In this document: positions 1 through 8,334 of the stretch, piece after piece
Layout: each line of letters begins with the position of its first letter
How positions within the stretch are numbered: the stretch's first letter is position 1
Assembly (NCBI RefSeq): GCF_000162575.1
Contig: NZ_CM000776.2
Coordinates: 1,393,629 to 1,457,628, forward strand
Origin: Helicobacter canadensis MIT 98-5491
GTDB taxonomy: Bacteria; Campylobacterota; Campylobacteria; Campylobacterales; Helicobacteraceae
Length of the DNA stretch: 64,000 nt
Direction: 5' to 3'
Program-made: the position numbers and the translations under genes
The notes under the pieces: model-generated
What the model saw: only the letters and a program-made list of their open reading frames with translations
Databases searched by the model: none
Told to the model about the DNA's origin: nothing

Positions 1-1
1 T

Positions 2-448
2 TTTACTATGGGTTACCACACTTATCTTCTAGATGGAGACAATGTAAGGCATGGCTTAAACAAAGACTTAGGTTTTGATGAAAACTCAAGAGTGGAAAAT
101 ATAAGACGCATAGGAAAAGTTTGCAAATTATTTGTTGATAGCGGCTTAATAGTGCTTTGTGCTTTTATCTCCCCTTTTTGCAAAGAAAGACAAATCATAA
201 GGGAATTGCTTGACAAGGGAGAATACATAGAAATCTTTGTAGATACGCCTATAGAAGTTTGCAAAAAAAGAGATCCCAAAGGGCTTTATAAAAAAGCAAG
301 AAATGGAGAGATTAAAAATTTTACCGGTATAGATAGCCCCTATGAAGCACCAGAAAATCCGGAGATTCATATAAAAAGCGAGAATCTTGATGAAAATATT
401 GAAACGATTTTAAAATATTTATTAAAAAAAGGAAAAATTCATGCTTAA
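2..448 (+). CDS. cysC: adenylylsulfate (APS) kinase, 5'-truncated by the window edge
   Basis: APS kinase phosphorylates adenylylsulfate to PAPS, the sulfate donor for sulfotransferases. The visible part begins in frame before the first ATG (position 8), so the gene starts outside the window and the P-loop is not seen. The [11 protein letters not shown] segment, the [14 protein letters not shown] segment, FISPF and the C-terminal [15 protein letters not shown] segment are characteristic of CysC. It overlaps cysQ by 8 bp, which suggests translational coupling, and a sulfotransferase gene follows. Family assignment is firm; whether sulfate adenylyltransferase genes lie upstream cannot be seen. 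Confidence 0.93.
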   Translation, partial: FTMGYHTYLLDGDNVRHGLNKDLGFDENSRVENIRRIGKVCKLFVDSGLIVLCAFISPFCKERQIIRELLDKGEYIEIFVDTPIEVCKKRDPKGLYKKARNGEIKNFTGIDSPYEAPENPEIHIKSENLDENIETILKYLLKKGKIHA

Positions 449-1184
449 TTCCATCAAACTAGAAACAATCCAAGAAATTGCCCTAAAAGCCGGTAAGGCA
501 GCAATGGGCATTTATAAAAAGGATTTTGTAATTTATGAAAAAGAAGATAAAAGCCCTTTAAGCGAAGCTGATTTGCTTTGCAATGAAATTATTTGCAATG
601 CTCTATCTCCATTTAATCTACCCCTATTAAGCGAAGAAAACAAAATCATTCCTTATAAAGAAAGAAAAAAATGGGAATATTTTTGGTGCGTTGATCCCAT
701 AGATGGCACTAAGGAATTTATCAAGAAAAATGGAGAATTTACAATCAACATTGCCCTAATCCACAAGGATACGCCAATTCTAGGAGTTGTTTATGCACCT
801 GCTTTAGAGCTTATGTATAGCGCAAAACAAGGAGAAGGTGCGTTTAAAAATGATAAAAAACTGCCACTCAATGCCCAAAGAGAAACCTATAAAATCGTAG
901 CTAGCAAATCTCATATGAGCAAGGAAACTAATGACTTCATAGAAAGCCTAGAAACCAATAAGCCAAAAGAACTCATTTCTATGGGAAGCTCTCTAAAACT
1001 ATGCTTAGTAGCTAGCAATGAAGCGGACATCTACCCAAGGCTTGGACCAACAATGGAATGGGATACAGCAGCTGCCGATGCGATAGTTAGAGAATCAGGC
1101 AAAATGACTTATGATTTTAGCAGCCTAAAGCCCTTAATCTATAATAAGGAAGATTTAAGAAATCCATATTTTATCGTAAAATAA
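441..1184 (+). CDS. cysQ: 3'(2'),5'-bisphosphate nucleotidase (PAP phosphatase)
   Basis: CysQ hydrolyses PAP, the product left after sulfate transfer from PAPS, and so relieves product inhibition. The 247-residue protein has the metal-binding SEE at about 64-66, the inositol-monophosphatase-family motif DPIDGTKEF at 85-93, and a C-terminal [10 protein letters not shown] segment. Length is normal for the family. The start overlaps the end of cysC by 8 bp and a sulfotransferase follows, so the trio reads as PAPS supply, use and by-product removal. Confidence 0.93.
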   Translation: MLNSIKLETIQEIALKAGKAAMGIYKKDFVIYEKEDKSPLSEADLLCNEIICNALSPFNLPLLSEENKIIPYKERKKWEYFWCVDPIDGTKEFIKKNGEFTINIALIHKDTPILGVVYAPALELMYSAKQGEGAFKNDKKLPLNAQRETYKIVASKSHMSKETNDFIESLETNKPKELISMGSSLKLCLVASNEADIYPRLGPTMEWDTAAADAIVRESGKMTYDFSSLKPLIYNKEDLRNPYFIVK

Positions 1185-1209
1185 AATCAATTTTAGAAAG
1201 GAGATAATA

Positions 1210-1308
1210 ATGACGGCTTATGTGCATAGAAAATATATCCAAGAAAGTCTTACAAAGAAATACTTAGCCAAGTATAAATATAAGACAAAAAAGTATATAT
1301 ATGTTTAA
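1210..1308 (+). CDS. 32-residue ORF of unknown function (possible leader or gene remnant)
   Basis: An ATG with one of the best Shine-Dalgarno sequences in the region (AAAGGAGAT, 5 nt before the start) opens a 32-codon frame rich in Lys and Tyr. It ends 8 bp inside the next gene, whose own ribosome-binding site is poor, so it could couple translation of the sulfotransferase. It may instead be the leftover 5' end of a lost gene. I recognise no family and cannot show that it is expressed. Confidence 0.4.
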   Translation: MTAYVHRKYIQESLTKKYLAKYKYKTKKYIYV

Positions 1309-2638
1309 AGAATTTCATAAAAAATATGGTTGCATTTTTATTCATATACCAAAAGTAGCTGGAACAAGTATAGAGCGAGTTGTGTTTGAATCTAGTAAAT
1401 GGTTGGTGGGGCATAAAAAAGCTATAGATTATATTAAAAAAGATAAAGATAAATTTGAAAGTCTTTTTTCTTTTGCTTTTGTGAGAAATCCATTTGATAG
1501 GACTGTGTCCGCTTTTCATTATCTTAAAGGAAGGAGTTGTACCCTAGGAGATAAACGATGGGCGGATATACATTTAAAAGACTATGAAAATTTTAATGAT
1601 TTTGCATTAGCTTTAGAAAATAAAACTGTTAGAGATAAAATATTATCATGGATGCACTTTGTTCCACAATATCGTTTTGTTTGCGATGAAAATCGGTCCA
1701 TATTGGTTAATTTTATAGGGAAATTTGAAAATATAGAAAAAGATTTTGAAGTAGTAAAAAAACAACTGAAAATAAATAGAGATTTGGTGCATGCTAATAG
1801 CAGTAGCCACGAAAGCTATAAAAAGTATTACAATGAGCAAACTTATCAAATAATTTCAGAAATTTATCGCAATGATTTTGAATTATTTGATTATGATTTG
1901 GAATATGCAAATTTATTTAATCAGTCTTTAAATGATCTCCAAAAAAATAAAATTAATGATAAAAAATTAGAAATTAGGGCAATGAGGCTGCGGAATTACA
2001 AAAAAAAACATTCTTTTTTTATGTTGAAATGTGAAAATGAGAGCCTAAAAAATGAGAATGATTTATATCTTAATAAAGCTCATTCTTTAGAGACTGAACT
2101 CATCCAAACCAAAAATCAATTAGATTCTCAAATCAAGATTTTAGAATCTAATCAAAATCAATCTAATTTAAAAATTCAAAGATTAACAGAAGCTAATCAG
2201 CAATTAGATTTAAAGAATCAACAACTCACCCAAACCAATAGCCAATTAAATTTAAAAACTAAAGAACTAGACTTCACTCTCCATTATGGAACTGCTAAAG
2301 ACAGAATCCACAATCATCTATCATATAAACTAGGACAAGCTATGATAGAAAATTCTAAATCTTTATTAGGCTATATTAGAATGCCTTATGTTTTATCTTA
2401 TATCAAAGATAAACACAAACAAGAGCAACAACAATACCAAGAAGCTATTAAAAAGAATCCTAATCTTAAACTCCCTAATTTAGAATCTTATCCTGATTAC
2501 AAAGAATCCTTAAAAGAAAAAGAATGTTTTACTTATAAACTAGGAGAAGCTTTTATAAAAGCAAACACTGCGGGGGGGGGGGGCACAATTATTCAAATTA
2601 CCCCTTGCTTACTTCAACTTTGCAAAAGAAGTGCGTAA
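1301..2638 (+). CDS. PAPS-dependent sulfotransferase with coiled coil and phase-variable C-terminus
   Basis: Predicted to transfer sulfate from PAPS to a carbohydrate acceptor. Residues 1-215 form the sulfotransferase domain: the 5'-phosphosulfate loop is PKVAGTS at 17-23 and the 3'-phosphate motif is RNPFDRTVSAFHY at 62-74. About residues 235-335 are a Q/N/L-rich coiled coil. The C-terminal part contains two related segments, SYKLGQAMIEN and TYKLGEAFIKA. A run of 12 G (2572-2583) near the 3' end sets the last reading frame. As assembled, the protein ends in a 17-residue tail after the glycines. One G fewer gives a 30-residue basic tail instead, with stop at 2673-2675. The start at 1301 puts the PAPS loop at the usual distance from the N-terminus. 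The acceptor is unknown. Confidence 0.85.
   Translation: MFKEFHKKYGCIFIHIPKVAGTSIERVVFESSKWLVGHKKAIDYIKKDKDKFESLFSFAFVRNPFDRTVSAFHYLKGRSCTLGDKRWADIHLKDYENFNDFALALENKTVRDKILSWMHFVPQYRFVCDENRSILVNFIGKFENIEKDFEVVKKQLKINRDLVHANSSSHESYKKYYNEQTYQIISEIYRNDFELFDYDLEYANLFNQSLNDLQKNKINDKKLEIRAMRLRNYKKKHSFFMLKCENESLKNENDLYLNKAHSLETELIQTKNQLDSQIKILESNQNQSNLKIQRLTEANQQLDLKNQQLTQTNSQLNLKTKELDFTLHYGTAKDRIHNHLSYKLGQAMIENSKSLLGYIRMPYVLSYIKDKHKQEQQQYQEAIKKNPNLKLPNLESYPDYKESLKEKECFTYKLGEAFIKANTAGGGGTIIQITPCLLQLCKRSA
2501..2563 (+). repeat. C-terminal cassette repeat, copy A
   Basis: These 63 bp inside the sulfotransferase gene match the minus strand at 49271-49333 with only three mismatches. They encode the KEKEC-TYKLGEAFIKA segment. 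The match ends just before the G tract, where the two copies diverge. Shared ancestry or past recombination between members of one surface-glycan gene family explains it best. Confidence 0.85.
2572..2583 (+). repeat. homopolymeric G12 tract, probable phase-variation switch
   Basis: Twelve consecutive G lie within codons 424-428 of the sulfotransferase gene. In Helicobacter and Campylobacter such tracts change length by slipped-strand mispairing and act as contingency switches. Here the three possible frames give three different C-termini rather than a simple on/off. Confidence 0.88.
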
Positions 2639-2731
2639 GTTAAGAAGAGAATTGAAAGAGAAAAGAAAGTATTAATTGATAAAACTCAATGGAAGTGAAG
2701 ATAAAAGTTGGATTATGGTAATGGAATTTGA

Positions 2732-2785
2732 TATTTGAGAGTCGAAGGTTTTGAAGTTAGGAGGTTGAGGGGGGAGAGGAAGTAG
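2732..2785 (+). pseudogene. remnant of a second surface-protein C-terminus
   Basis: A stop-flanked frame of 17 codons ends in GFEVRRLRGERK and a TAG. The orphan fragment at 49196-49333 ends in WFEVRRLKGVGK. The shared FEVRRL-x-G-x-x-K ending suggests a leftover 3' end of another member of the family, stranded downstream of the live sulfotransferase gene by recombination. The piece is short, so the assignment is tentative. Confidence 0.45.
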
Positions 2786-2791
2786 ATTTCA

Positions 2792-3568
2792 TCACCCAAA
2801 GAGCATTTTTTCAAACATAATAGCTAAAATAAACAAATACATCGCTAAAAGTGCGTATTTGTGCTTTTTAGAATCTACCTTGCTTAAAGTCCAAATCCCA
2901 ATCCTAACCCCAATCAAAGAGGCAATACCAACAATGCAGCCTTGGGCATAATCCACATAACCATGCAACGCTAAAGAAGTAAAGCCTGATACTGATGAGA
3001 AAATCACAAAAAATAGCGAAATAGGGACAATTTGCTTTGAGCTATATCCAAGATAATACGCCAAAAGTGGTGCTAACATCATTCCCCCGCCAATTCCTAG
3101 CGAAATCGCAAAAACTCCAACCACACACCCACAACCTATTAAAAACAAAATCGACTTCCAACCTTCGCCCACTTTGCGTTCGCCACCATAAGCATTGGTA
3201 AAGAAAAATCGCATAATACTATAAACAATAAAAAGGCTAAATATAATCTCCAAAATGCTAGAAGGCATACTAGAGACAACCACTCCACTAAAAGAAGCCC
3301 CTATAAGTCCGCCAATCCCAACATAAACACCATCTCTAAAGTCTAAATTTTTCTTTTTGTAATTCACATAAGAGCCATAAACAGAAGAAAAAATCATTTG
3401 CATAATAGAGATTCCAATGGCAATTTTAATATCATTTCCAAGTAAAATCATCATTGGCACAATAATCGCTCCACCGCCAATCCCAAAAAGCCCTGCTAGA
3501 ATCCCAGCTAAAAGCCCCACTGCAAGCAATCCACCTGCACTCCAAAAGTCCAATGCCAAAACTTCCAT
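2792..3568 (-). CDS. TauE/SafE-type membrane exporter
   Basis: An integral membrane protein with about eight hydrophobic segments and the glycine-rich N-terminal repeat (GLLAGILAGLFGIGGGAIIVP) typical of TauE/SafE permeases, echoed later by SLGIGGGMMLAPLL. Family members move sulfite, sulfonates or other small organic anions; the substrate here is not known. I prefer the ATG at 3568, preceded by AAAGG at 7 nt, over the upstream ATG at 3592. It is divergent from selD and close to the PAPS genes, which makes a sulfur oxyanion a reasonable guess, but only a guess. Confidence 0.8.
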   Translation of the reverse strand: MEVLALDFWSAGGLLAVGLLAGILAGLFGIGGGAIIVPMMILLGNDIKIAIGISIMQMIFSSVYGSYVNYKKKNLDFRDGVYVGIGGLIGASFSGVVVSSMPSSILEIIFSLFIVYSIMRFFFTNAYGGERKVGEGWKSILFLIGCGCVVGVFAISLGIGGGMMLAPLLAYYLGYSSKQIVPISLFFVIFSSVSGFTSLALHGYVDYAQGCIVGIASLIGVRIGIWTLSKVDSKKHKYALLAMYLFILAIMFEKMLFG

Positions 3569-3623
3569 ACTCAAACCTTTAATTAAAAACATTATTTTAT
3601 TACAAAAATAAGCTAAAAACTGC

Positions 3624-3629
3624 TAAAAT
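3624..3629 (+). promoter_or_regulatory. selD extended -10 element
   Basis: TGC followed by TAAAAT matches an extended -10 box. It overlaps the ATG at 3628, so that ATG cannot be the selD start if this promoter is used. A GGAG Shine-Dalgarno at 3642-3645 follows at a sensible distance. Confidence 0.45.
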
Positions 3630-3653
3630 GGCGAAAAATTTGGAGAACTTAAA

Positions 3654-4703
3654 ATCAAAGACGATATTAAAATTACACATTTCGTTCAGTCTGCTGGTTG
3701 AGCTGCAAAAGTGGGTCTGGAAGATCTCTCACATCTCTCTTGCAATCTCAAAAATAACAAGGATCCAAATATCCTTGTGGGTTTTAGCGGAAACGAAGAT
3801 GCCGGAATCTATAAAATTAGCGATGAACTTGCACTTGTGCAGAGTGCGGATTTTATCACGCCACTTGTCAATGATCCTTATTCTTATGGGCAAATTGCAG
3901 CGGCAAATTCGCTTAGTGATATTTATGCCATGGGTGGAGAGGTGAAAACTGCGCTAAATCTACTAATGTGGGATAGTTGCCACCTTGATTCGCAAATGAT
4001 TAGCGAAGTGCTTGAGGGTGGATTATCCAAAATCAAAGAAGCTGGAGGTGTGCTACTTGGCGGACATACAATAGGAGACAAGGAGCAAAAATATGGATTA
4101 AGCGTAACAGGAATCATCCATCCACAAAAAATATGGCGTAACAATACCGGACAAATTGGGGATTGCTTAATCCTTACTAAGCCCATTGGAATGGGGATTT
4201 TAACAACAGCACTTAAAGCAGATATGCTTGATTCTAAAACGGAGCTAAAAATCTCTCAAATTATGGCAACACTTAACCAAAAAGCCGCCAAAATAGCTTC
4301 TAAATACACTATTCACGCCTGCACAGATATTACAGGCTATGGGCTTTTGGGGCATCTATATGAGATGACAAATCCAAAAATCTCGATTAAGCTTTATTCA
4401 AACCAAATTCCACTTTTGCAAGAGGCTATAGAATTTGCCAAAATGGGAATTATCCCTGGAGGTAGCCACTCTAATCAAAAGGCAATCAATCCTTATTGCC
4501 ACTTTAATCTCCCTTTAGATTCCTTGTATTTAGGGGTAGAAATTTTACTTTTTGATGCACAAACTTCTGGTGGATTAGTCTTTGCCACCCCTTATAATCA
4601 AGCTCAAAGTTTGCTAAATGAATTAAAAAGCGAAGGGATAGATTCAGCTCAAATTATCGGAGAAATCATACCCACAAATGATTCCCCTATAAATATTGCT
4701 TAA
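3654..4703 (+). CDS. selD: selenide, water dikinase, itself a selenoprotein (in-frame UGA)
   Basis: SelD makes selenophosphate from selenide and ATP for selenocysteine-tRNA and selenouridine synthesis. A conventional ORF would begin only at the GTG at 3711. In the same frame the upstream codons read ITHFVQSAG-UGA-AAKVGLEDLS, the SelD active-site signature with UGA (3699-3701) at the position occupied by Cys or Sec in this family. The remaining 330 residues match SelD, including NEDAGIY, ANSLSDIYAMGG and the GGHT and TDITGYGL segments. No ATG, GTG or TTG lies in frame between the upstream stop at 3624 and the UGA. GGAG at 3642-3645 points to ATC at 3654 as a possible start; ATT at 3666 is another. 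The 5' end is therefore provisional. Confidence 0.88.
3699..3732 (+). promoter_or_regulatory. selenocysteine UGA codon with candidate bacterial SECIS hairpin
   Basis: The UGA at 3699-3701 is followed ten bases later by GUGGGUC, a UGGAA loop, and a partner arm ending in CUCAC at 3728-3732. Bacterial SECIS elements are short hairpins just downstream of the UGA, read by SelB. The pairing is imperfect and was judged by eye, so the hairpin is less certain than the recoded codon. Confidence 0.55.
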
Positions 4704-4861
4704 AGCAGTTTTTTACATCACTGTTTTTACTTGCTCCCCACTTCAACTTCCCATTTAATGAAGTTATGAAAATTTTTTAAGGTATATTTTTATGTAATTT
4801 GTGAAATTCCATATTCTATAACACAAAGTCTTGTATAATCTAAAACTAGATTCCTCTCCCC

Positions 4862-5671
4862 TCATAAATTCATTGAATTTTTTTGTTTTTTAACATCGTG
4901 TGGGAGATAAATTTTATTCCGATTGCAAGATAACGCCACTTTTTCATCACGCTCCCAATAAAAACTTGAAGGGAAACTTTTGACTTTTTCCCTTTTAGCA
5001 ATAATATTCCAAACACTCTGATCATGCCTATTTTCCCTAAATGTTGGCAAATTAGGTATTTTAGAAGGACTATCATCAACAAAATTATAATGCTCATAAA
5101 AAACATTTAACCATTCTTGTATTATATTGCAAACTCTAAAGGTCTTTTTACAAAATATCGCTCCACCAATCATTTGCGGAGAATCTAAAAATTCTTTATC
5201 ATCCAATAAACCATAATGAGCTAGCAAATCCGCTTTATTCCAATATTTCTCAGCACAATGTTCTAGTCCTGCATCCAAACCCATAATTTCATTCTCTTCT
5301 ACTTGTGCTACCATTTCTAATAATAAATCATGCTTGTTTGGATTAAACTCAAAACCAATATCTAAAAAAATCAAAATATCATTTTCTTGGATTTGCTCCA
5401 AGATCATCAAAATAACCTTTGGCTTCCAACACCAATACCCAAAACCTCTAGTTGGAATTAAATCCCCCCCCCCCCCACTAGCTTTTGCCTGTTGATAATT
5501 ACTATAAAACTTATCATTAAAATCTTCTCTAAATTTCAAAGGCAAACTTGCCTCTGTAAAAATAAAAATCTCATCAAATACTTTCATTGCCTCTGCTTGT
5601 TGCTTAAATCTACAAGCAGAAATCCCAAGTCTTGTATCTGCAAAACTACAAAGATAAATTTTTCTATCCAT
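4862..5671 (-). CDS. phase-variable glycosyltransferase-like protein
   Basis: A soluble 269-residue protein with no signal peptide. It resembles glycan-biosynthesis proteins of Helicobacter and Campylobacter: GFGYWCWKPKVI at about 76-87, an ILIFLDIGFEFN segment (a DxG-type motif following a beta strand) and a late RHDQSVWNII. A G13 run (5476-5464 on the coding strand) encodes the four glycines at residues 66-69 and leaves the frame open in this assembly. A change of one base would truncate the protein to about a quarter of its length. The exact sugar and linkage are unknown. It lies convergent with selD and 47 bp downstream of gpmI. Confidence 0.65.
   Translation of the reverse strand: MDRKIYLCSFADTRLGISACRFKQQAEAMKVFDEIFIFTEASLPLKFREDFNDKFYSNYQQAKASGGGGDLIPTRGFGYWCWKPKVILMILEQIQENDILIFLDIGFEFNPNKHDLLLEMVAQVEENEIMGLDAGLEHCAEKYWNKADLLAHYGLLDDKEFLDSPQMIGGAIFCKKTFRVCNIIQEWLNVFYEHYNFVDDSPSKIPNLPTFRENRHDQSVWNIIAKREKVKSFPSSFYWERDEKVALSCNRNKIYLPHDVKKQKNSMNL
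5464..5476 (-). repeat. homopolymeric C13 (G13 on the coding strand) tract, probable phase switch
   Basis: Thirteen C on the plus strand fall in the first third of the glycosyltransferase-like gene. The frame is intact at this length, so the gene is in the on state as assembled. Slippage by one or two bases would end translation early. Confidence 0.88.
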
Positions 5672-5718
5672 TTTTACATTATCTCCTCATATCTTTTCAA
5701 AATTCCACCCAGCAATCC

Positions 5719-7185
5719 CTAAAACAACGCCTCATCCATCTCTTGTGGTATCTGCAAACCCATAAGCTTTAAAATACTTGGGGCAATATTATTTAATCCG
5801 CCATTTTTGACTTCTTTTACACTTGGAGCAGAGACAAAACACCAAACTTCTCCTGTGGTGTGGTTTGTTAGAATCTCACCCTTATCATTTTGCATTTCTT
5901 CGCAGTTCCCATGATCACTTGTCATCACAAAAGCATAATCTTTTTCTTTAGATTTTTCATAGATTCTGCCGATTTCTCTATCCACGGCTTCAACCGCCCT
6001 AACTGCCGCTTCAAAAACCCCAGTATGCCCTACCATATCGCCATTTGCAAAATTCACTACAATAAAATCATAATCCTCTTCCATCGCCTTTAATACCATA
6101 TCGCCGACTTCCCTAGCGCTCATTTCAGGCTTTTGATCATAAGTTTTTACCTTAGGAGAAGGGACTAAAACTCTCATTTCATTAGGATATGGATCTTCTA
6201 TTCCGCCATTAAAAAAGAAAGTTACATGAGCGTATTTTTCGGTTTCAGCTGTGTGAAATTGCCTTAAATTATGGTTTGAAATCACTTCAGCAAGAGTGTT
6301 TGGAATGCTTTCTTTGGGGAATAAAATAGGAAAATTAAAGTTTTTATCATACGGCGTCATAATTACAAGCGGAATTGGTGTCCATTTTTTGCGCTCAAAC
6401 CCACTAAATTCTTCATTTCCAAGCGCACTAACAATCTCCCTTGCTCTATCGCTTCTGAAATTCACAAATATCAAGCCATCTCCCTTTTTGATTCCACTTG
6501 CATCAAAACTAGCAGGCTTGATAAACTCATCAAAAACCCCTTGATTATAATGCTCTTGAATATATTGCTTAGGCGATATTGTCTGCAAGTTCTCCGCACA
6601 GACAATCACATTATACGCCTCTTCCACACGCTCCCAGCGATTATCCCTATCCATAGCATAGAATCGACCACTAATGGAAGCGATTTTAATATTTTTATTT
6701 TGGATTCTACGCTCCACTTCTTCTAAAAATTTCAAAGCAGTTTGCGGCAAGACATCTCGCCCATCTGTGATTAGATGCAACAAAATCTCAAATCTCTCTT
6801 GCAATCCTTCAGCTAGGGCAAGAATATGCTCTAAATGCGAATGCACTCCACCATCACTCATTAATCCCACTAAATGAATCCGCTTACATTCCTTTAAAAC
6901 TTCCAAAGCAGGATTACCTAAAAGGCGACCCTCTTTAATAGCTTGGTTAATTTTCACCAAATCTTGATACAAGATTCTCCCACTTCCCATACACATATGC
7001 CCCACTTCAGAGTTTCCCATTTGCCCCTCTGGCAATCCCACAGAAAGCCCATAAGTTTTTATCATTCCATAAGGAACTTCCTTAAATAAGCGATCATAGC
7101 TAGGCTTCTTAGCCTCCAAAAATGCATTAAACTTCTCTTGCTTACTATAACCAATCCCATCTGTAATGACTAAAATTGTTTTCAT
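5719..7185 (-). CDS. gpmI: 2,3-bisphosphoglycerate-independent phosphoglycerate mutase
   Basis: Interconverts 3- and 2-phosphoglycerate in glycolysis and gluconeogenesis, using two Mn ions and a phosphoserine. The 488-residue protein has the N-terminal ILVITDGIG metal site, the catalytic GNSEVGH loop near residue 60, the LITDGRD and RFYAMDRD segments, and the C-terminal [10 protein letters not shown] metal ligands. Length is normal. It is divergent from mraY across a 79-bp gap. Confidence 0.96.
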   Translation of the reverse strand: MKTILVITDGIGYSKQEKFNAFLEAKKPSYDRLFKEVPYGMIKTYGLSVGLPEGQMGNSEVGHMCMGSGRILYQDLVKINQAIKEGRLLGNPALEVLKECKRIHLVGLMSDGGVHSHLEHILALAEGLQERFEILLHLITDGRDVLPQTALKFLEEVERRIQNKNIKIASISGRFYAMDRDNRWERVEEAYNVIVCAENLQTISPKQYIQEHYNQGVFDEFIKPASFDASGIKKGDGLIFVNFRSDRAREIVSALGNEEFSGFERKKWTPIPLVIMTPYDKNFNFPILFPKESIPNTLAEVISNHNLRQFHTAETEKYAHVTFFFNGGIEDPYPNEMRVLVPSPKVKTYDQKPEMSAREVGDMVLKAMEEDYDFIVVNFANGDMVGHTGVFEAAVRAVEAVDREIGRIYEKSKEKDYAFVMTSDHGNCEEMQNDKGEILTNHTTGEVWCFVSAPSVKEVKNGGLNNIAPSILKLMGLQIPQEMDEALF

Positions 7186-7238
7186 ATTTATTCCATTCTT
7201 TTTAAAGTTTATTTAGATAGAATCCTATCCAATTTTTT

Positions 7239-7244
7239 TATAAT
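7239..7244 (+). promoter_or_regulatory. mraY -10 element
   Basis: A consensus TATAAT lies 20 bp before the mraY start in a T-rich spacer. No clear -35 box is visible, which is usual for this group. Confidence 0.4.
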
Positions 7245-7264
7245 TTTTAACTGAAGTTTGATGA

Positions 7265-8323
7265 ATGTTGCATTATTTTTATGAATTTCTAAACATTAAC
7301 CTGTTTCAATATATCACATTTCGTGCTGCCATTGCCTTTTTTGTTGCATTTTTAATGACTATTTTTTTAATGCCCTATTATATTTTATGGGCAAGTAGCA
7401 AAAAGGCTAATCAACCTATCTCGCAATTTGCACCCAAAAACCACCAAGAAAAAGTCAATATTCCAACAATGGGCGGAATCGTTTTTGTTTTTTCTACCTT
7501 AGCAGCAGCCCTGCTTTGTGCCAAACTCAATAACTCTTATGTGATTCTTGGAATCTTCAGTCTTGTTTTATTTTCCAGCATTGGGATTTATGATGATTTC
7601 TCCAAAGTAATGCAAAAGAAAAATGCAGGAATGAACGCACGGACAAAATTTGCATTACAAGGATTAAGCGGACTTTTTATTGCATTGGGGCTTTATTTTT
7701 ATGGAATGGATAGCCACCTTTATCTTCCTTTTTTAAAAAATCCCATTTGGGATTGGGGGATATTAAGCCTTTTATTTTGGATGCTAGTTTTTATTGCTAC
7801 TAGCAACGCAGTCAATCTCACCGATGGTTTAGATGGATTAGTGGCAATTCCCTCTATTTATGCACTTGTTTCTTTAGGAGTTTTTGTTTATGTTGCAGGT
7901 CATTCAGGGCTTAGTGCTTATCTTTTGTATCCCAAGATTCAAGAGAGTGGAGAAGTTGTGATTCTCTCTGCAGCACTCATCGGTGCTCTTATTGGTTTTT
8001 TGTGGTATAACTGCCACCCTGCTCAAGTTTTTATGGGCGATAGTGGAAGTCTAGCCATCGGCGGATTCATCGCTTATATGGCAATTATTTCAAAAAATGA
8101 AATTTTACTTTTTGTGATAGGATTTATCTTTGTTGTTGAAGCATTATCTGTGCTTTTGCAAATTGGTAGCTACAAAACAAGGGGTAAAAAGCTCTTTTTA
8201 ATGGCACCACTTCACCACCATTTTGAAGAAAAAGGCTTAAAAGAGAGTAAAATTATCGTGCGTTTTTGGATTGTAGCTCTAATGAGTAACCTCATCGCAC
8301 TTTTAACTCTCAAACTTCGCTAA
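7265..8323 (+). CDS. mraY: phospho-N-acetylmuramoyl-pentapeptide transferase
   Basis: Transfers phospho-MurNAc-pentapeptide to undecaprenyl phosphate to form lipid I at the inner membrane. It has about ten membrane segments, the IPTMGG motif near residue 65, the catalytic NLTDGLDGL, the [17 protein letters not shown] loop and the C-terminal PLHHHFE histidine motif. The 352-residue length is typical. murD follows after 11 bp and the two are probably co-transcribed. Confidence 0.97.
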   Translation: MLHYFYEFLNINLFQYITFRAAIAFFVAFLMTIFLMPYYILWASSKKANQPISQFAPKNHQEKVNIPTMGGIVFVFSTLAAALLCAKLNNSYVILGIFSLVLFSSIGIYDDFSKVMQKKNAGMNARTKFALQGLSGLFIALGLYFYGMDSHLYLPFLKNPIWDWGILSLLFWMLVFIATSNAVNLTDGLDGLVAIPSIYALVSLGVFVYVAGHSGLSAYLLYPKIQESGEVVILSAALIGALIGFLWYNCHPAQVFMGDSGSLAIGGFIAYMAIISKNEILLFVIGFIFVVEALSVLLQIGSYKTRGKKLFLMAPLHHHFEEKGLKESKIIVRFWIVALMSNLIALLTLKLR

Positions 8324-8334
8324 AAAGGATATGA

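Noticed and set aside
3628-3945. A 105-codon forward ORF beginning with ATG 3628, overlapping selD
   Set aside because: It lies one frame off selD, whose product matches the family both before and after the UGA. The encoded peptide resembles nothing, and the ATG overlaps the likely -10 box.
4704-4861. A possible further tail remnant (minus-strand EVEVGSK followed by a stop) between selD and the glycosyltransferase-like gene
   Set aside because: The similarity to the FEVRRL ending is only a few residues and could be chance.
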